Assembly (NCBI GenBank): GCA_020024395.1
Contig: JAHHTV010000064.1
Span: 1-8,162 of the forward strand
Direction of reading: 5' to 3'
Source of the DNA: Anaerotignum sp.
GTDB lineage: Bacteria; Bacillota; Clostridia; Lachnospirales; Anaerotignaceae
Length of the DNA: 8,162 nucleotides
Shown here: positions 1-8,162 of the stretch, one piece after another
Position numbering within the stretch: the first letter of the stretch is position 1
Layout: every line of letters begins with the position of its first letter
Position numbers and translations under genes: made by a program
The notes under the pieces: generated by a model
Seen by the model: the letters and a program-made list of their open reading frames with translations, nothing else
What the model was told of the DNA's origin: nothing
Databases searched by the model: none

Positions 1-2
1 CA

Positions 3-3488
<3,486 letters not shown>

Positions 3489-3505
3489 TCAAATGCATTT
3501 TTGAT

Positions 3506-3539
3506 AAAATAGGGTGTGTGTATACACACCCTATTTTTT
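3506..3539 (+). terminator. Intrinsic terminator of the PFOR gene
   Basis: A perfect inverted repeat pairs 3506-3519 with 3524-3537 (14 bp with a GGGTGTGT core and A-T ends), closed by a 4-nt loop. The right arm runs into a six-T tract at 3534-3539. It starts 17 nt after the PFOR stop codon and is a textbook Rho-independent terminator. Confidence 0.93.
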
Positions 3540-3606
3540 GTATAAAAAATAGTTTAAGATATTCTTTATATTGTAAAAACCTCTTTTTTCTTTCTGTAAA
3601 ATGTTG

Positions 3607-3612
3607 TATACT
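3607..3612 (+). promoter_or_regulatory. Possible -10 element of the proB promoter
   Basis: TATACT matches the sigma-A -10 consensus at five of six positions and lies 32 nt before the proB start, in the only gap between the PFOR terminator and proB. No good TTGACA-like -35 is seen at 16-18 nt spacing, where there is only a T-run. A second -10-like hexamer, TATATT, lies at 3567-3572. A promoter is expected somewhere in 3540-3612, but the exact element is a guess. The leader is too short to hold a T-box. Confidence 0.3.
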
Positions 3613-3644
3613 TTTGGAAAGTGAATAGATAAGGAAGTGAAAGA

Positions 3645-4445
3645 GTGCGCACAATATTAAAAGATTGCAAAAGAATTGTTGTGAAAGTGGGTACAGCAAC
3701 CATCACACATACCAATGGAAAATTGAACTTAAAACGTATGGACGAATTGGCTTGGGTGCTGACCGATTTACGCAATCGTGGCATAGATGTTGCATTGGTG
3801 ACAAGTGGTGCCATTGGTGTCGGGGCAGCAAGAATGTCTATGCAACAAAGACCAACCATTACCAGAGAAAAACAAGCAGCAGCAGCCGTTGGGCAAGCCA
3901 TGCTGATGCAGATTTATCATAATTTTTTTGATAGATATAACCAAACAGTGGCACAAGTTTTGTTGACAAAAGAAGAAACAGCTACAAAAGAACGTTATAC
4001 CAATACAAAAAATACGATGGAAACATTGTTTGAAATGGGTATTATCCCTATTGTCAATGCCAATGATACCATTTCCACATACGAAATTGAGTTTTCTGAT
4101 AATGACCGTTTGTCTGCAATGGTGGCAGAAATTACATCAGCAGATGTATTGGTGCTTTTGACAGATATTGATGCATTGTATGACAAAAATCCAAGAGAAC
4201 ATACAGATGCAAAAAGAGTTTCTTTTGTGGAAACGGTTACGCCAGAAATAGAAGCAATGGCAAATGGCAAAGGCTCTACATTTAGTGTGGGTGGTATGCA
4301 AACAAAATTAGAAGCAGCAAAAATTTGTCAAAAAGCAGGCATAACAATGGTCATTGCACATGGTCAAAAACCAACGATATTGCATGATATTTTGGATGGT
4401 GCAGATATTGGCACTTGCTTTGGAATGACAGAAAGGAGGAAATAA
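3645..4445 (+). CDS. proB: Glutamate 5-kinase (gamma-glutamyl kinase), PUA-less form
   Basis: This cytoplasmic kinase phosphorylates L-glutamate with ATP to gamma-glutamyl phosphate, the first and usually proline-inhibited step of proline synthesis. The product is 266 aa, all amino-acid-kinase domain; it ends where E. coli ProB (367 aa) continues into a PUA domain, as in many short bacterial forms. Visible motifs are VVKVGTATIT (residues 12-21), VTSGAIGVG (52-60), VGQAMLM (82-88), IPIVNANDT (134-142), SDNDRLSA (151-158), LLTDIDALY (171-179) and SVGGMQTKL (214-222), which keeps the family Lys. Start is GTG at 3645 with AAGGAA at 3631-3636, 8 nt upstream. Several normally conserved positions differ (NENDT to NANDT, FGDND to FSDND, GTGGM to SVGGM). 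The last codons double as the ribosome binding site of the next gene. proA lies 2.2 kb downstream rather than adjacent. Confidence 0.95.
   Translation: MRTILKDCKRIVVKVGTATITHTNGKLNLKRMDELAWVLTDLRNRGIDVALVTSGAIGVGAARMSMQQRPTITREKQAAAAVGQAMLMQIYHNFFDRYNQTVAQVLLTKEETATKERYTNTKNTMETLFEMGIIPIVNANDTISTYEIEFSDNDRLSAMVAEITSADVLVLLTDIDALYDKNPREHTDAKRVSFVETVTPEIEAMANGKGSTFSVGGMQTKLEAAKICQKAGITMVIAHGQKPTILHDILDGADIGTCFGMTERRK
4431..4440 (+). promoter_or_regulatory. Strong Shine-Dalgarno nested in the proB 3' end
   Basis: GAAAGGAGGA forms the Glu-Arg-Arg codons at the end of proB and is also a near-perfect ribosome binding site for the ATG at 4447, 7 nt past the GGAGG core. The nesting ties the zinc-ribbon gene to proB transcription and fixes its start. 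Confidence 0.85.
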
Positions 4446-4446
4446 C

Positions 4447-4510
4447 ATGAGTTTTTGTCCAAAATGCGGGAGAGAAATTGTAGACGAAAGTTTGGGTTGT
4501 CCTGTTTGTG
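4447..4510 (+). repeat. Direct repeat copy A (start of zinc-ribbon paralog 1)
   Basis: These 64 bases match 5406-5469 at 57 of 64 positions, with no gaps and in the same reading frame, spanning the whole zinc-ribbon coding segment. Similarity continues more weakly in the membrane-segment coding part. This is the footprint of a gene duplication. Confidence 0.9.
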
Positions 4511-4878
4511 ATATAGCAAAAAAACAAGAACAAGCAGAAACTGTCAATAGTTTTGTTGTAGAAGATGAGAAAGGCACTTATCAAAAATTTCAAAATAATG
4601 CATATCAACAACAATATCAGCCAGTAGAACAAACCATACATCCTGCATTAAAAGTCATTGTGATTGTATTGATTATATTGGTGGGTGGCATTGGTGCGGT
4701 TGCTGGTTTGATTGCAGGAACCATATTGATGAAAAGCCCTATAGAAGATTATCAAAAATTTGGAAAATTGATTACTATCATTAGTGCGGTTATGTTGGGG
4801 TTAAGTTTGATTTGTTGTTTGATGAGTGGGTTGTTGTATGGTGGAGCGATTGTAAGTATACCAATGATAAATTACTGA
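4447..4878 (+). CDS. Zinc-ribbon, two-TM membrane protein (paralog 1)
   Basis: This is a 143-aa protein of unknown function. Residues 4-21 form a compact zinc ribbon, CPKC...CPVC, with cysteines at 4, 7, 18 and 21. A charged, Gln/Asn/Tyr-rich linker runs to about residue 66. Two hydrophobic segments follow, at about 69-95 and 108-137, separated by a short loop (MKSPIEDYQKFGK). A Cys-Cys pair sits in the second helix. There is no signal peptide; the predicted layout is a cytosolic zinc ribbon anchored by a helical hairpin. The start is one base after the proB stop, with the strong SD nested in proB, so it is co-transcribed with proB. Bases 5406-5972 encode a clear paralog with the same N-terminus, loop and CC pair. 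The zinc-ribbon assignment is by motif; no function is inferred. Confidence 0.88.
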   Translation: MSFCPKCGREIVDESLGCPVCDIAKKQEQAETVNSFVVEDEKGTYQKFQNNAYQQQYQPVEQTIHPALKVIVIVLIILVGGIGAVAGLIAGTILMKSPIEDYQKFGKLITIISAVMLGLSLICCLMSGLLYGGAIVSIPMINY

Positions 4879-4884
4879 GGTGAT
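4877..4884 (+). promoter_or_regulatory. Shine-Dalgarno overlapping the upstream stop codon
   Basis: GAGGTGAT is an 8-base match to the extended anti-SD complement of 16S rRNA, and its first two bases lie in the TGA stop of the upstream gene (4876-4878). With its last core G at 4880, the spacing is 2 nt to ATG 4883, 5 nt to GTG 4886 and 8 nt to TTG 4889. This favours 4886 or 4889 as the start of the next gene. Confidence 0.6.
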
Positions 4885-4885
4885 G

Positions 4886-5401
4886 GTGTTGCAAAATAAG
4901 AATTTTGAAAGCATACAGGCATTTTTGGAATCTCCTATAACCAAACAAGAAGATTTTGAATGGGATAGTGTGATTTGGATTGATTGGAGAGAATATGATG
5001 AATATATTGTTCGTTGTATTGCAAATACAGTGCCATTAAAATATGAAGTGCAGTCTACAACATTACCAAGAGGAATAGATATTCTATTGAAATATGAAGG
5101 AATGCAAGTAAAAATACCTTATGCACAAGCATATACAGATAGAGATACAACATTGTTCACCATTGCAGATGTGATACAACCTGATTATGATTTGAGATGG
5201 TATATGCCTTCTTTGGGGCGTGATACACTAGGTTTTTGTGTACTGCCGACAAAAGATTGGCAGGTTTTAGAAGAAACTTATGGAGAAGCATATACAAGAT
5301 GGTATTTTTCGCCTGTATGCAAGCATCGTATGATGTTTGATTTAGACGTTAATACCATATTTGCGATGTTAGAGGAAAGAAAGCGACAGAAAGGGGTATG
5401 A
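4886..5401 (+). CDS. Hypothetical acidic, Trp-rich soluble protein
   Basis: I do not recognise this family. From GTG 4886 the product is 171 aa. In-frame alternatives are GTG 4880, ATG 4883 and TTG 4889; SD spacing favours 4886 or 4889. There is no signal peptide, membrane segment or cysteine motif. The N-terminal third is acidic and aromatic (EWDSVIWIDWREYDEY). The C-terminal half has the sequence RWYMPSLGRDTLGF, a DW pair and RWYFSP, then a basic tail. The size, acidity and tryptophan content resemble small cytoplasmic partner or immunity-type proteins, but this is only an impression. It sits between the two zinc-ribbon paralogs, 7 nt after one (or nearly touching if an earlier start is used) and 4 nt before the other, so it is co-transcribed with both. 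Coding status is well supported by length, RBS and tight packing. Confidence 0.8.
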   Translation: MLQNKNFESIQAFLESPITKQEDFEWDSVIWIDWREYDEYIVRCIANTVPLKYEVQSTTLPRGIDILLKYEGMQVKIPYAQAYTDRDTTLFTIADVIQPDYDLRWYMPSLGRDTLGFCVLPTKDWQVLEETYGEAYTRWYFSPVCKHRMMFDLDVNTIFAMLEERKRQKGV

Positions 5402-5405
5402 ATTT

Positions 5406-5469
5406 ATGAGTTTTTGTCCAAAATGTGGGAGAGAAATTATAGACGAAGCATTTGGTTGCCCTGTTTGTG
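5406..5469 (+). repeat. Direct repeat copy B (start of zinc-ribbon paralog 2)
   Basis: This is the second copy of the 64-base segment at 4447-4510, with seven mismatches. Three of them fall in one codon (Ser to Ala), two are synonymous changes in Cys codons, and the other two change Val to Ile and Leu to Phe. Confidence 0.9.
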
Positions 5470-5972
5470 CGTTCCAAAAGGAAGAAGATACTACACAAAC
5501 AGAAAATCAATCACAACCAGATACAGCAGAAAATACAAATAATACAAATAATACAAATAATACAAATATAAACCAACCTTATCAAGGTGGTGCAGGCAAT
5601 GCAAACAGCAACCAACCTTATCAAGGCGGTGCAGGCAATGCAAACAATCAGTCATATCAAGGTAGCACATGGAACCAACAACCATATCAAAACAATCAAC
5701 AAGGCGGTACATGGAACCAACAACCACAAATGCAACAAACAAATTATATACAAATCCCCATCAAGGTGATGTCTATTGCATTGATTGTGTTGACAGGTGG
5801 TATAGGGGCGATTGTCAGCTTGATATGTGGTATCATTATGATGAAAAATGATATTGAAGAATATCGTAAATTTGGGCAGTTAATTACCATTGTGAGTGCT
5901 GCAATGCTTGCAATATTATTCTTGTGTTGTGTATTGGGTGTATTTGGCGAATTGATGGATACTTATTTTTAA
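5406..5972 (+). CDS. Zinc-ribbon, two-TM membrane protein with repeat linker (paralog 2)
   Basis: This 188-aa protein is a paralog of the one at 4447-4878. It has the same N-terminal zinc ribbon (cysteines at 4, 7, 18 and 21) and a longer disordered linker, about residues 22-114. It ends in two hydrophobic segments (about 121-146 and 159-180) split by the matching loop MKNDIEEYRKFGQ, again with a Cys-Cys pair in the second helix. The linker is built of tandem repeats: four NTN units, two copies of a 13-residue unit starting NQPYQGG, then two TWNQQP motifs. The start is ATG 5406, with AAAGGGG at 5390-5396 and 9 nt spacing. An ATG at 5398 opens only a three-codon frame that stops across the real start. 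Function is unknown; the paralog pair may form a hetero-oligomer, which is inference. Confidence 0.88.
   Translation: MSFCPKCGREIIDEAFGCPVCAFQKEEDTTQTENQSQPDTAENTNNTNNTNNTNINQPYQGGAGNANSNQPYQGGAGNANNQSYQGSTWNQQPYQNNQQGGTWNQQPQMQQTNYIQIPIKVMSIALIVLTGGIGAIVSLICGIIMMKNDIEEYRKFGQLITIVSAAMLAILFLCCVLGVFGELMDTYF
5532..5567 (+). repeat. Four perfect 9-nt tandem repeats, unit AATACAAAT
   Basis: The unit AATACAAAT is repeated four times without a mismatch and in frame, encoding Asn-Thr-Asn four times in the linker of paralog 2. Because the unit is a multiple of three, copy-number slippage would change linker length without breaking the frame. Confidence 0.95.
5571..5648 (+). repeat. Two 39-nt tandem repeats encoding NQPYQGG-type units
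   Basis: Bases 5571-5609 and 5610-5648 are near-identical, with differences only at a Gly wobble base and in the last codon (Ser to Asn). Each encodes a 13-residue unit, and a degenerate third unit (QSYQGS) follows. All lie in frame in the paralog 2 linker. Confidence 0.93.
5667..5726 (+). repeat. Pair of perfect 18-nt repeats encoding TWNQQP
   Basis: Bases 5667-5684 and 5709-5726 are identical, 42 nt apart and in frame. They extend the repeat-built linker of paralog 2 almost to the first membrane helix. Confidence 0.9.
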
Positions 5973-5974
5973 TT

Positions 5975-6604
5975 ATGCATATATTTGATTTTTTTGGTTC
6001 TGCTGTTTGTCATCAAATGGCAGAACGTAGTTTTTTGATAGATGGTATACAATCACCACTTTGTGCCAGATGCACAACCATAGAAGCAGGTTTTTTGTTT
6101 GGTTGGCTGTTTTTGATTATATTTGGCAGAAAAAATGGCAATCAGCCATTTTCGCTTGCAGGCATATTGTTGGCAGCACTTTGTTTTGTGCCGATTGGGA
6201 TTGACGGTGGCGGCAGTTATATTGGTTTGTTTGAAAGCAATCAGTTTCGGCGTGTTGTGACAGGTGCTTTTGCTGGTGTGGGACTGCCTGCATTATTTTT
6301 GCTTGTGGCAAATTTTCAGCCCAAAATACAAAACAATACGCCCATATACCGCAATATTTGGGAGCAAGTGGGACTGATTTTGTTTACACTGGTTTATGGT
6401 TTGGCGGTGTATTTTGGTTATTTGCCATATTATTTGGTTGCTGTGGTGTCTATGCTGGGTGTTATCTGTTTTTATGGAAGTTTTTGGTTTTTGGTTGTGC
6501 GATTGCTGACCATACATAAAAAATTTCCTTGTATTTTGACAGCATTTGCCGGTGGATTGGTGACAGCGACATTGGTGGCAACATTGATACATTTGATAAA
6601 ATAA
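5975..6604 (+). CDS. DUF2085 family polytopic membrane protein
   Basis: This 209-aa integral membrane protein belongs to DUF2085, whose function is not established. The family signature is at the N-terminus: CHQ (Cys12, His13) followed by ERSF, then PLCARC (Cys30, Cys33), a Cys/His set suggesting metal binding or redox chemistry. A second conserved stretch, IGIDGGGSYIG...FESNQFRRVVTG, lies between membrane segments. About six hydrophobic segments are visible, at about 38-53, 58-77, 90-112, 127-146, 148-176 and 183-206. ATG 5975 is chosen because it places CHQ near the N-terminus as in the family; GTG 5924 in the same frame would add 17 residues inside the upstream gene. No clear SD precedes 5975. 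The upstream stop is 2 nt away, so translation is probably by coupling. The usual CTGIY after the CxxC is CTTIE here. Confidence 0.88.
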   Translation: MHIFDFFGSAVCHQMAERSFLIDGIQSPLCARCTTIEAGFLFGWLFLIIFGRKNGNQPFSLAGILLAALCFVPIGIDGGGSYIGLFESNQFRRVVTGAFAGVGLPALFLLVANFQPKIQNNTPIYRNIWEQVGLILFTLVYGLAVYFGYLPYYLVAVVSMLGVICFYGSFWFLVVRLLTIHKKFPCILTAFAGGLVTATLVATLIHLIK

Positions 6605-6608
6605 GAAC

Positions 6609-6658
6609 AAAAAAGCATTTTTTTCGGATATGATGTTTTCGGAAAAAATGTCTTTTTT
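6609..6658 (+). terminator. Long A/T-rich hairpin before proA, terminator or attenuator
   Basis: Bases 6609-6628 pair with 6638-6658, with one bulged T at 6651, two G-T pairs and a 9-nt loop. The outer pairs are A6/T6, so the 3' arm ends in a six-T tract, as in an intrinsic terminator. It starts 5 nt after the DUF2085 stop and ends 27 nt before proA. No promoter fits between hairpin and proA, so it is likely either a leaky or regulated terminator, or an RNA processing or stabilising element inside the operon. Copies of TTTTCGGA (6621-6628 and 6636-6643) flank the loop as direct repeats. Confidence 0.55.
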
Positions 6659-6685
6659 GATATAGAAGGGGAGGAATATGGATTT

Positions 6686-7933
6686 ATGACAATATTGCAG
6701 GAAATGGGAAAACAAGCAAAAGAGGCGGCGATTTTGCTGGCTACATTACCAACAAAAACAAAAAATACGGTATTGCAAAAAGCCGCAGATGCTTTATTAC
6801 AACAAAAACAAACCATATTGACAGAAAATGAAAAAGACGTTACAGCAGCAATGGCAGCAGGTATCAAAGGGGCATTTATAGATAGATTGACATTAGATGA
6901 AAAACGATTAAACGAAATGGCAAATGGTTTGCAGGAAGTAGCAACATTGGTAGACCCAGTAGGAAAACTACAGTCTATCAACACATTGGAAAATGGTTTA
7001 ATTATCAAACAAATGTCTGTGCCTATGGGCGTGATTGGCATTATATTTGAAGCAAGACCAAATGTCACAGCAGATGCGTTTGGATTATGTTTCAAAGCTG
7101 GAAATGCTGTGCTATTAAGAGGTGGCAAAGAAGCAATCGCAACCAATAAAGCCATTGTATCAGTATTTCAAAATGTATTGGCAGAAATGGATTTGCCAAA
7201 AGCAGCGGTACAAATTGTACAAGATACCTCTAGAGAAAGTGCAAATGAAATGATGCGTTTGCAAGGCTATTTGGATGTGCTGATTCCAAGAGGTGGTGCA
7301 GGTTTGATACAAACAGTGGTACAAAATAGTACGGTACCTGTGATACAAACAGGTGTGGGAAATTGTCATATTTATGTGGACGAAAGTGCAGATTTGGAAA
7401 AAGCAATTCCCATTGTGATGAATGCCAAAACACAACGTCCAGGAGTTTGTAATGCCTGTGAAAGTCTTTTGATACATGAAAGTTTGAAAGATAGCTTTTT
7501 GCCTATGATTGGCGAAGCATTGCAACAAAAACAAGTGGAAATCAGAGGCGACGAAACCGTTTGTGAAAAAGTGGTAGGTGCTGTGAAAGCAACGCCACAA
7601 GACTGGGAAACAGAATATGCAGATTATATCATTTCTGCAAAAGTGGTGAAAAATATAGATGAAGCCATTGCACATATCCGCAAATATTCTACAGGACATT
7701 CCGAAGCCATTGTAACAGAAAATAAAGAAAATGCAGAACGTTTTTTGCAACAAGTAGATGCAGCAGCAGTATATGTCAATGCGTCCACAAGATTTACAGA
7801 TGGTGGGCAATCTGGATTGGGTGCAGAAATTGGTATCAGCACACAAAAACTGCACGCAAGAGGTCCTATGGGATTGAAAGCATTGACCACAACAAAATAT
7901 ATGATATATGGAGATGGACAAATCCGTATTTGA
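6686..7933 (+). CDS. proA: Glutamate-5-semialdehyde dehydrogenase (gamma-glutamyl phosphate reductase)
   Basis: This cytoplasmic enzyme reduces gamma-glutamyl phosphate, the ProB product, to glutamate-5-semialdehyde with NADPH, the second step of proline synthesis. The product is 415 aa, full length for the family. The aldehyde-dehydrogenase-fold motifs are all present: VPMGVIGIIFEARPNVTADA (112-131), LLRGGKEA (143-150), PRGGAGLI (201-208), TGVGNCHIYVD (222-232), the catalytic cysteine in RPGVCNACE (Cys255), GHSEAIVT (337-344) and the C-terminal RFTDGGQSGLGAEIGIST (369-386). The start is ATG 6686 with AAGGGGAGG upstream, 11 nt from the GGAGG core. ATG 6678 reads only three codons before a TGA that overlaps the real start. 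It is separated from proB by four unrelated genes and from the nearest of them by a hairpin. A terminator follows 5 nt after the stop. Confidence 0.97.
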   Translation: MTILQEMGKQAKEAAILLATLPTKTKNTVLQKAADALLQQKQTILTENEKDVTAAMAAGIKGAFIDRLTLDEKRLNEMANGLQEVATLVDPVGKLQSINTLENGLIIKQMSVPMGVIGIIFEARPNVTADAFGLCFKAGNAVLLRGGKEAIATNKAIVSVFQNVLAEMDLPKAAVQIVQDTSRESANEMMRLQGYLDVLIPRGGAGLIQTVVQNSTVPVIQTGVGNCHIYVDESADLEKAIPIVMNAKTQRPGVCNACESLLIHESLKDSFLPMIGEALQQKQVEIRGDETVCEKVVGAVKATPQDWETEYADYIISAKVVKNIDEAIAHIRKYSTGHSEAIVTENKENAERFLQQVDAAAVYVNASTRFTDGGQSGLGAEIGISTQKLHARGPMGLKALTTTKYMIYGDGQIRI

Positions 7934-7938
7934 ACAAC

Positions 7939-7973
7939 AAAAAAAAGTCTTTCAAAAAAGAAAGACTTTTTTT
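7939..7973. terminator. Bidirectional intrinsic terminator between proA and rpmB
   Basis: Bases 7940-7953 pair perfectly with 7960-7973 (14 bp: GTCTTTC/GAAAGAC core flanked by A7/T7), with a six-A loop. It has a T tract on the + strand (7967-7973) and an A tract at 7939-7946 that reads as T on the - strand. It lies between the convergent ends of proA (7933) and rpmB (7984), so it should serve both. Confidence 0.9.
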
Positions 7974-7983
7974 ATATAGAAAA

Positions 7984-8162
7984 TTAGATTGCACGAGTCA
8001 CTTTATTTGCACGCAAACATCTTGTGCAAATGTAGATAGATTTTACGTTGCCGTTATTTTCTACGATTTTGATTTTTTTCACGTTGGGTTTCCATTTTCT
8101 GTTCGCACGTCTACTAACCTGACTACGGTTAATGCTGATTCTATGACCTTTGATCTGGCCCT
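7984..8162 (-). CDS. rpmB: 50S ribosomal protein L28, 5'-truncated
   Basis: The 58 C-terminal residues are visible, ending RANKVTRAI at the stop codon (complement of 7984-7986). The family core is clear: RRANRKWKPNVKKIKI, then SIYICTRCLRANKVTR. L28 is a small protein of the large ribosomal subunit. The CTRC pair is half of the zinc-binding set of the C+ form; the other pair, CxxC near the N-terminus, would lie just beyond base 8162. About 8-10 residues and the start are missing. The stretch GHRISINRSQVSRRANRKW is about four residues longer than the matching part of B. subtilis L28, as I recall it. It is convergent with proA and shares its terminator; the promoter is outside the window. Confidence 0.93.
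   Translation of the reverse strand, partial: GQIKGHRISINRSQVSRRANRKWKPNVKKIKIVENNGNVKSIYICTRCLRANKVTRAI

Noticed and set aside
3489..3644. Possible T-box or other riboswitch in front of proB
   Set aside because: proBA can be T-box controlled in Bacillus, but after the PFOR terminator only about 105 nt remain. There is no T-box core sequence and no second terminator.
5532..5726. Repeats that might be a CRISPR array
   Set aside because: The repeats are short, adjacent without unique spacers, in frame and inside a clear coding sequence.
4447..5972. Composite mobile element bounded by the 64-base direct repeats
   Set aside because: The repeats are the coding starts of two paralogs. There is no transposase, inverted terminal repeat or target-site duplication, so gene duplication explains them.
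5924..5974. Longer start (GTG 5924) for the DUF2085 gene
   Set aside because: It lies inside the paralog 2 membrane-helix coding region and has no RBS. Family proteins begin close to the CHQ motif, which ATG 5975 gives.

Overview
The window comes from a low-GC anaerobic Firmicute, most likely a member of Clostridia. The evidence is the A/T-rich coding sequence, a pyruvate:ferredoxin oxidoreductase, strong AAAGGAGG-type ribosome binding sites, poly-T intrinsic terminators, and a PUA-less glutamate 5-kinase. I cannot place it to genus from sequence alone.

Layout. Bases 1-3488 hold almost all of a single-chain pyruvate:ferredoxin oxidoreductase (nifJ/por type, + strand), missing about its first 15 residues, followed by a strong intrinsic terminator (3506-3539). 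After a short A/T-rich gap, a run of six + strand genes begins with proB (glutamate 5-kinase, 3645-4445) and ends with proA (gamma-glutamyl phosphate reductase, 6686-7933). Four non-proline genes lie between them: two paralogous zinc-ribbon/two-TM membrane proteins (4447-4878 and 5406-5972), a soluble protein of no recognised family between that pair (about 4886-5401), and a DUF2085 polytopic membrane protein (5975-6604). Junctions from proB to the DUF2085 gene are 1 to 7 nt, so those five genes are almost certainly one transcript. An 81-nt gap with a long A/T-rich hairpin separates the DUF2085 gene from proA. A bidirectional terminator (7939-7973) then separates proA from a convergent, truncated rpmB (ribosomal protein L28) on the - strand.

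How the genes work together. ProB and ProA carry out the first two steps from glutamate to glutamate-5-semialdehyde in proline synthesis; no proC is seen. PFOR makes acetyl-CoA and reduced ferredoxin from pyruvate and is an independent unit. The four genes inside the proBA unit have no evident link to proline. They look like a membrane-associated cassette: three membrane proteins with cysteine-rich N-terminal ends plus one acidic, tryptophan-rich soluble protein. This is the most unusual part of the window, but the sequence gives no direct evidence of its function. No RNA genes, CRISPR arrays, insertion sequences or transposases were seen.
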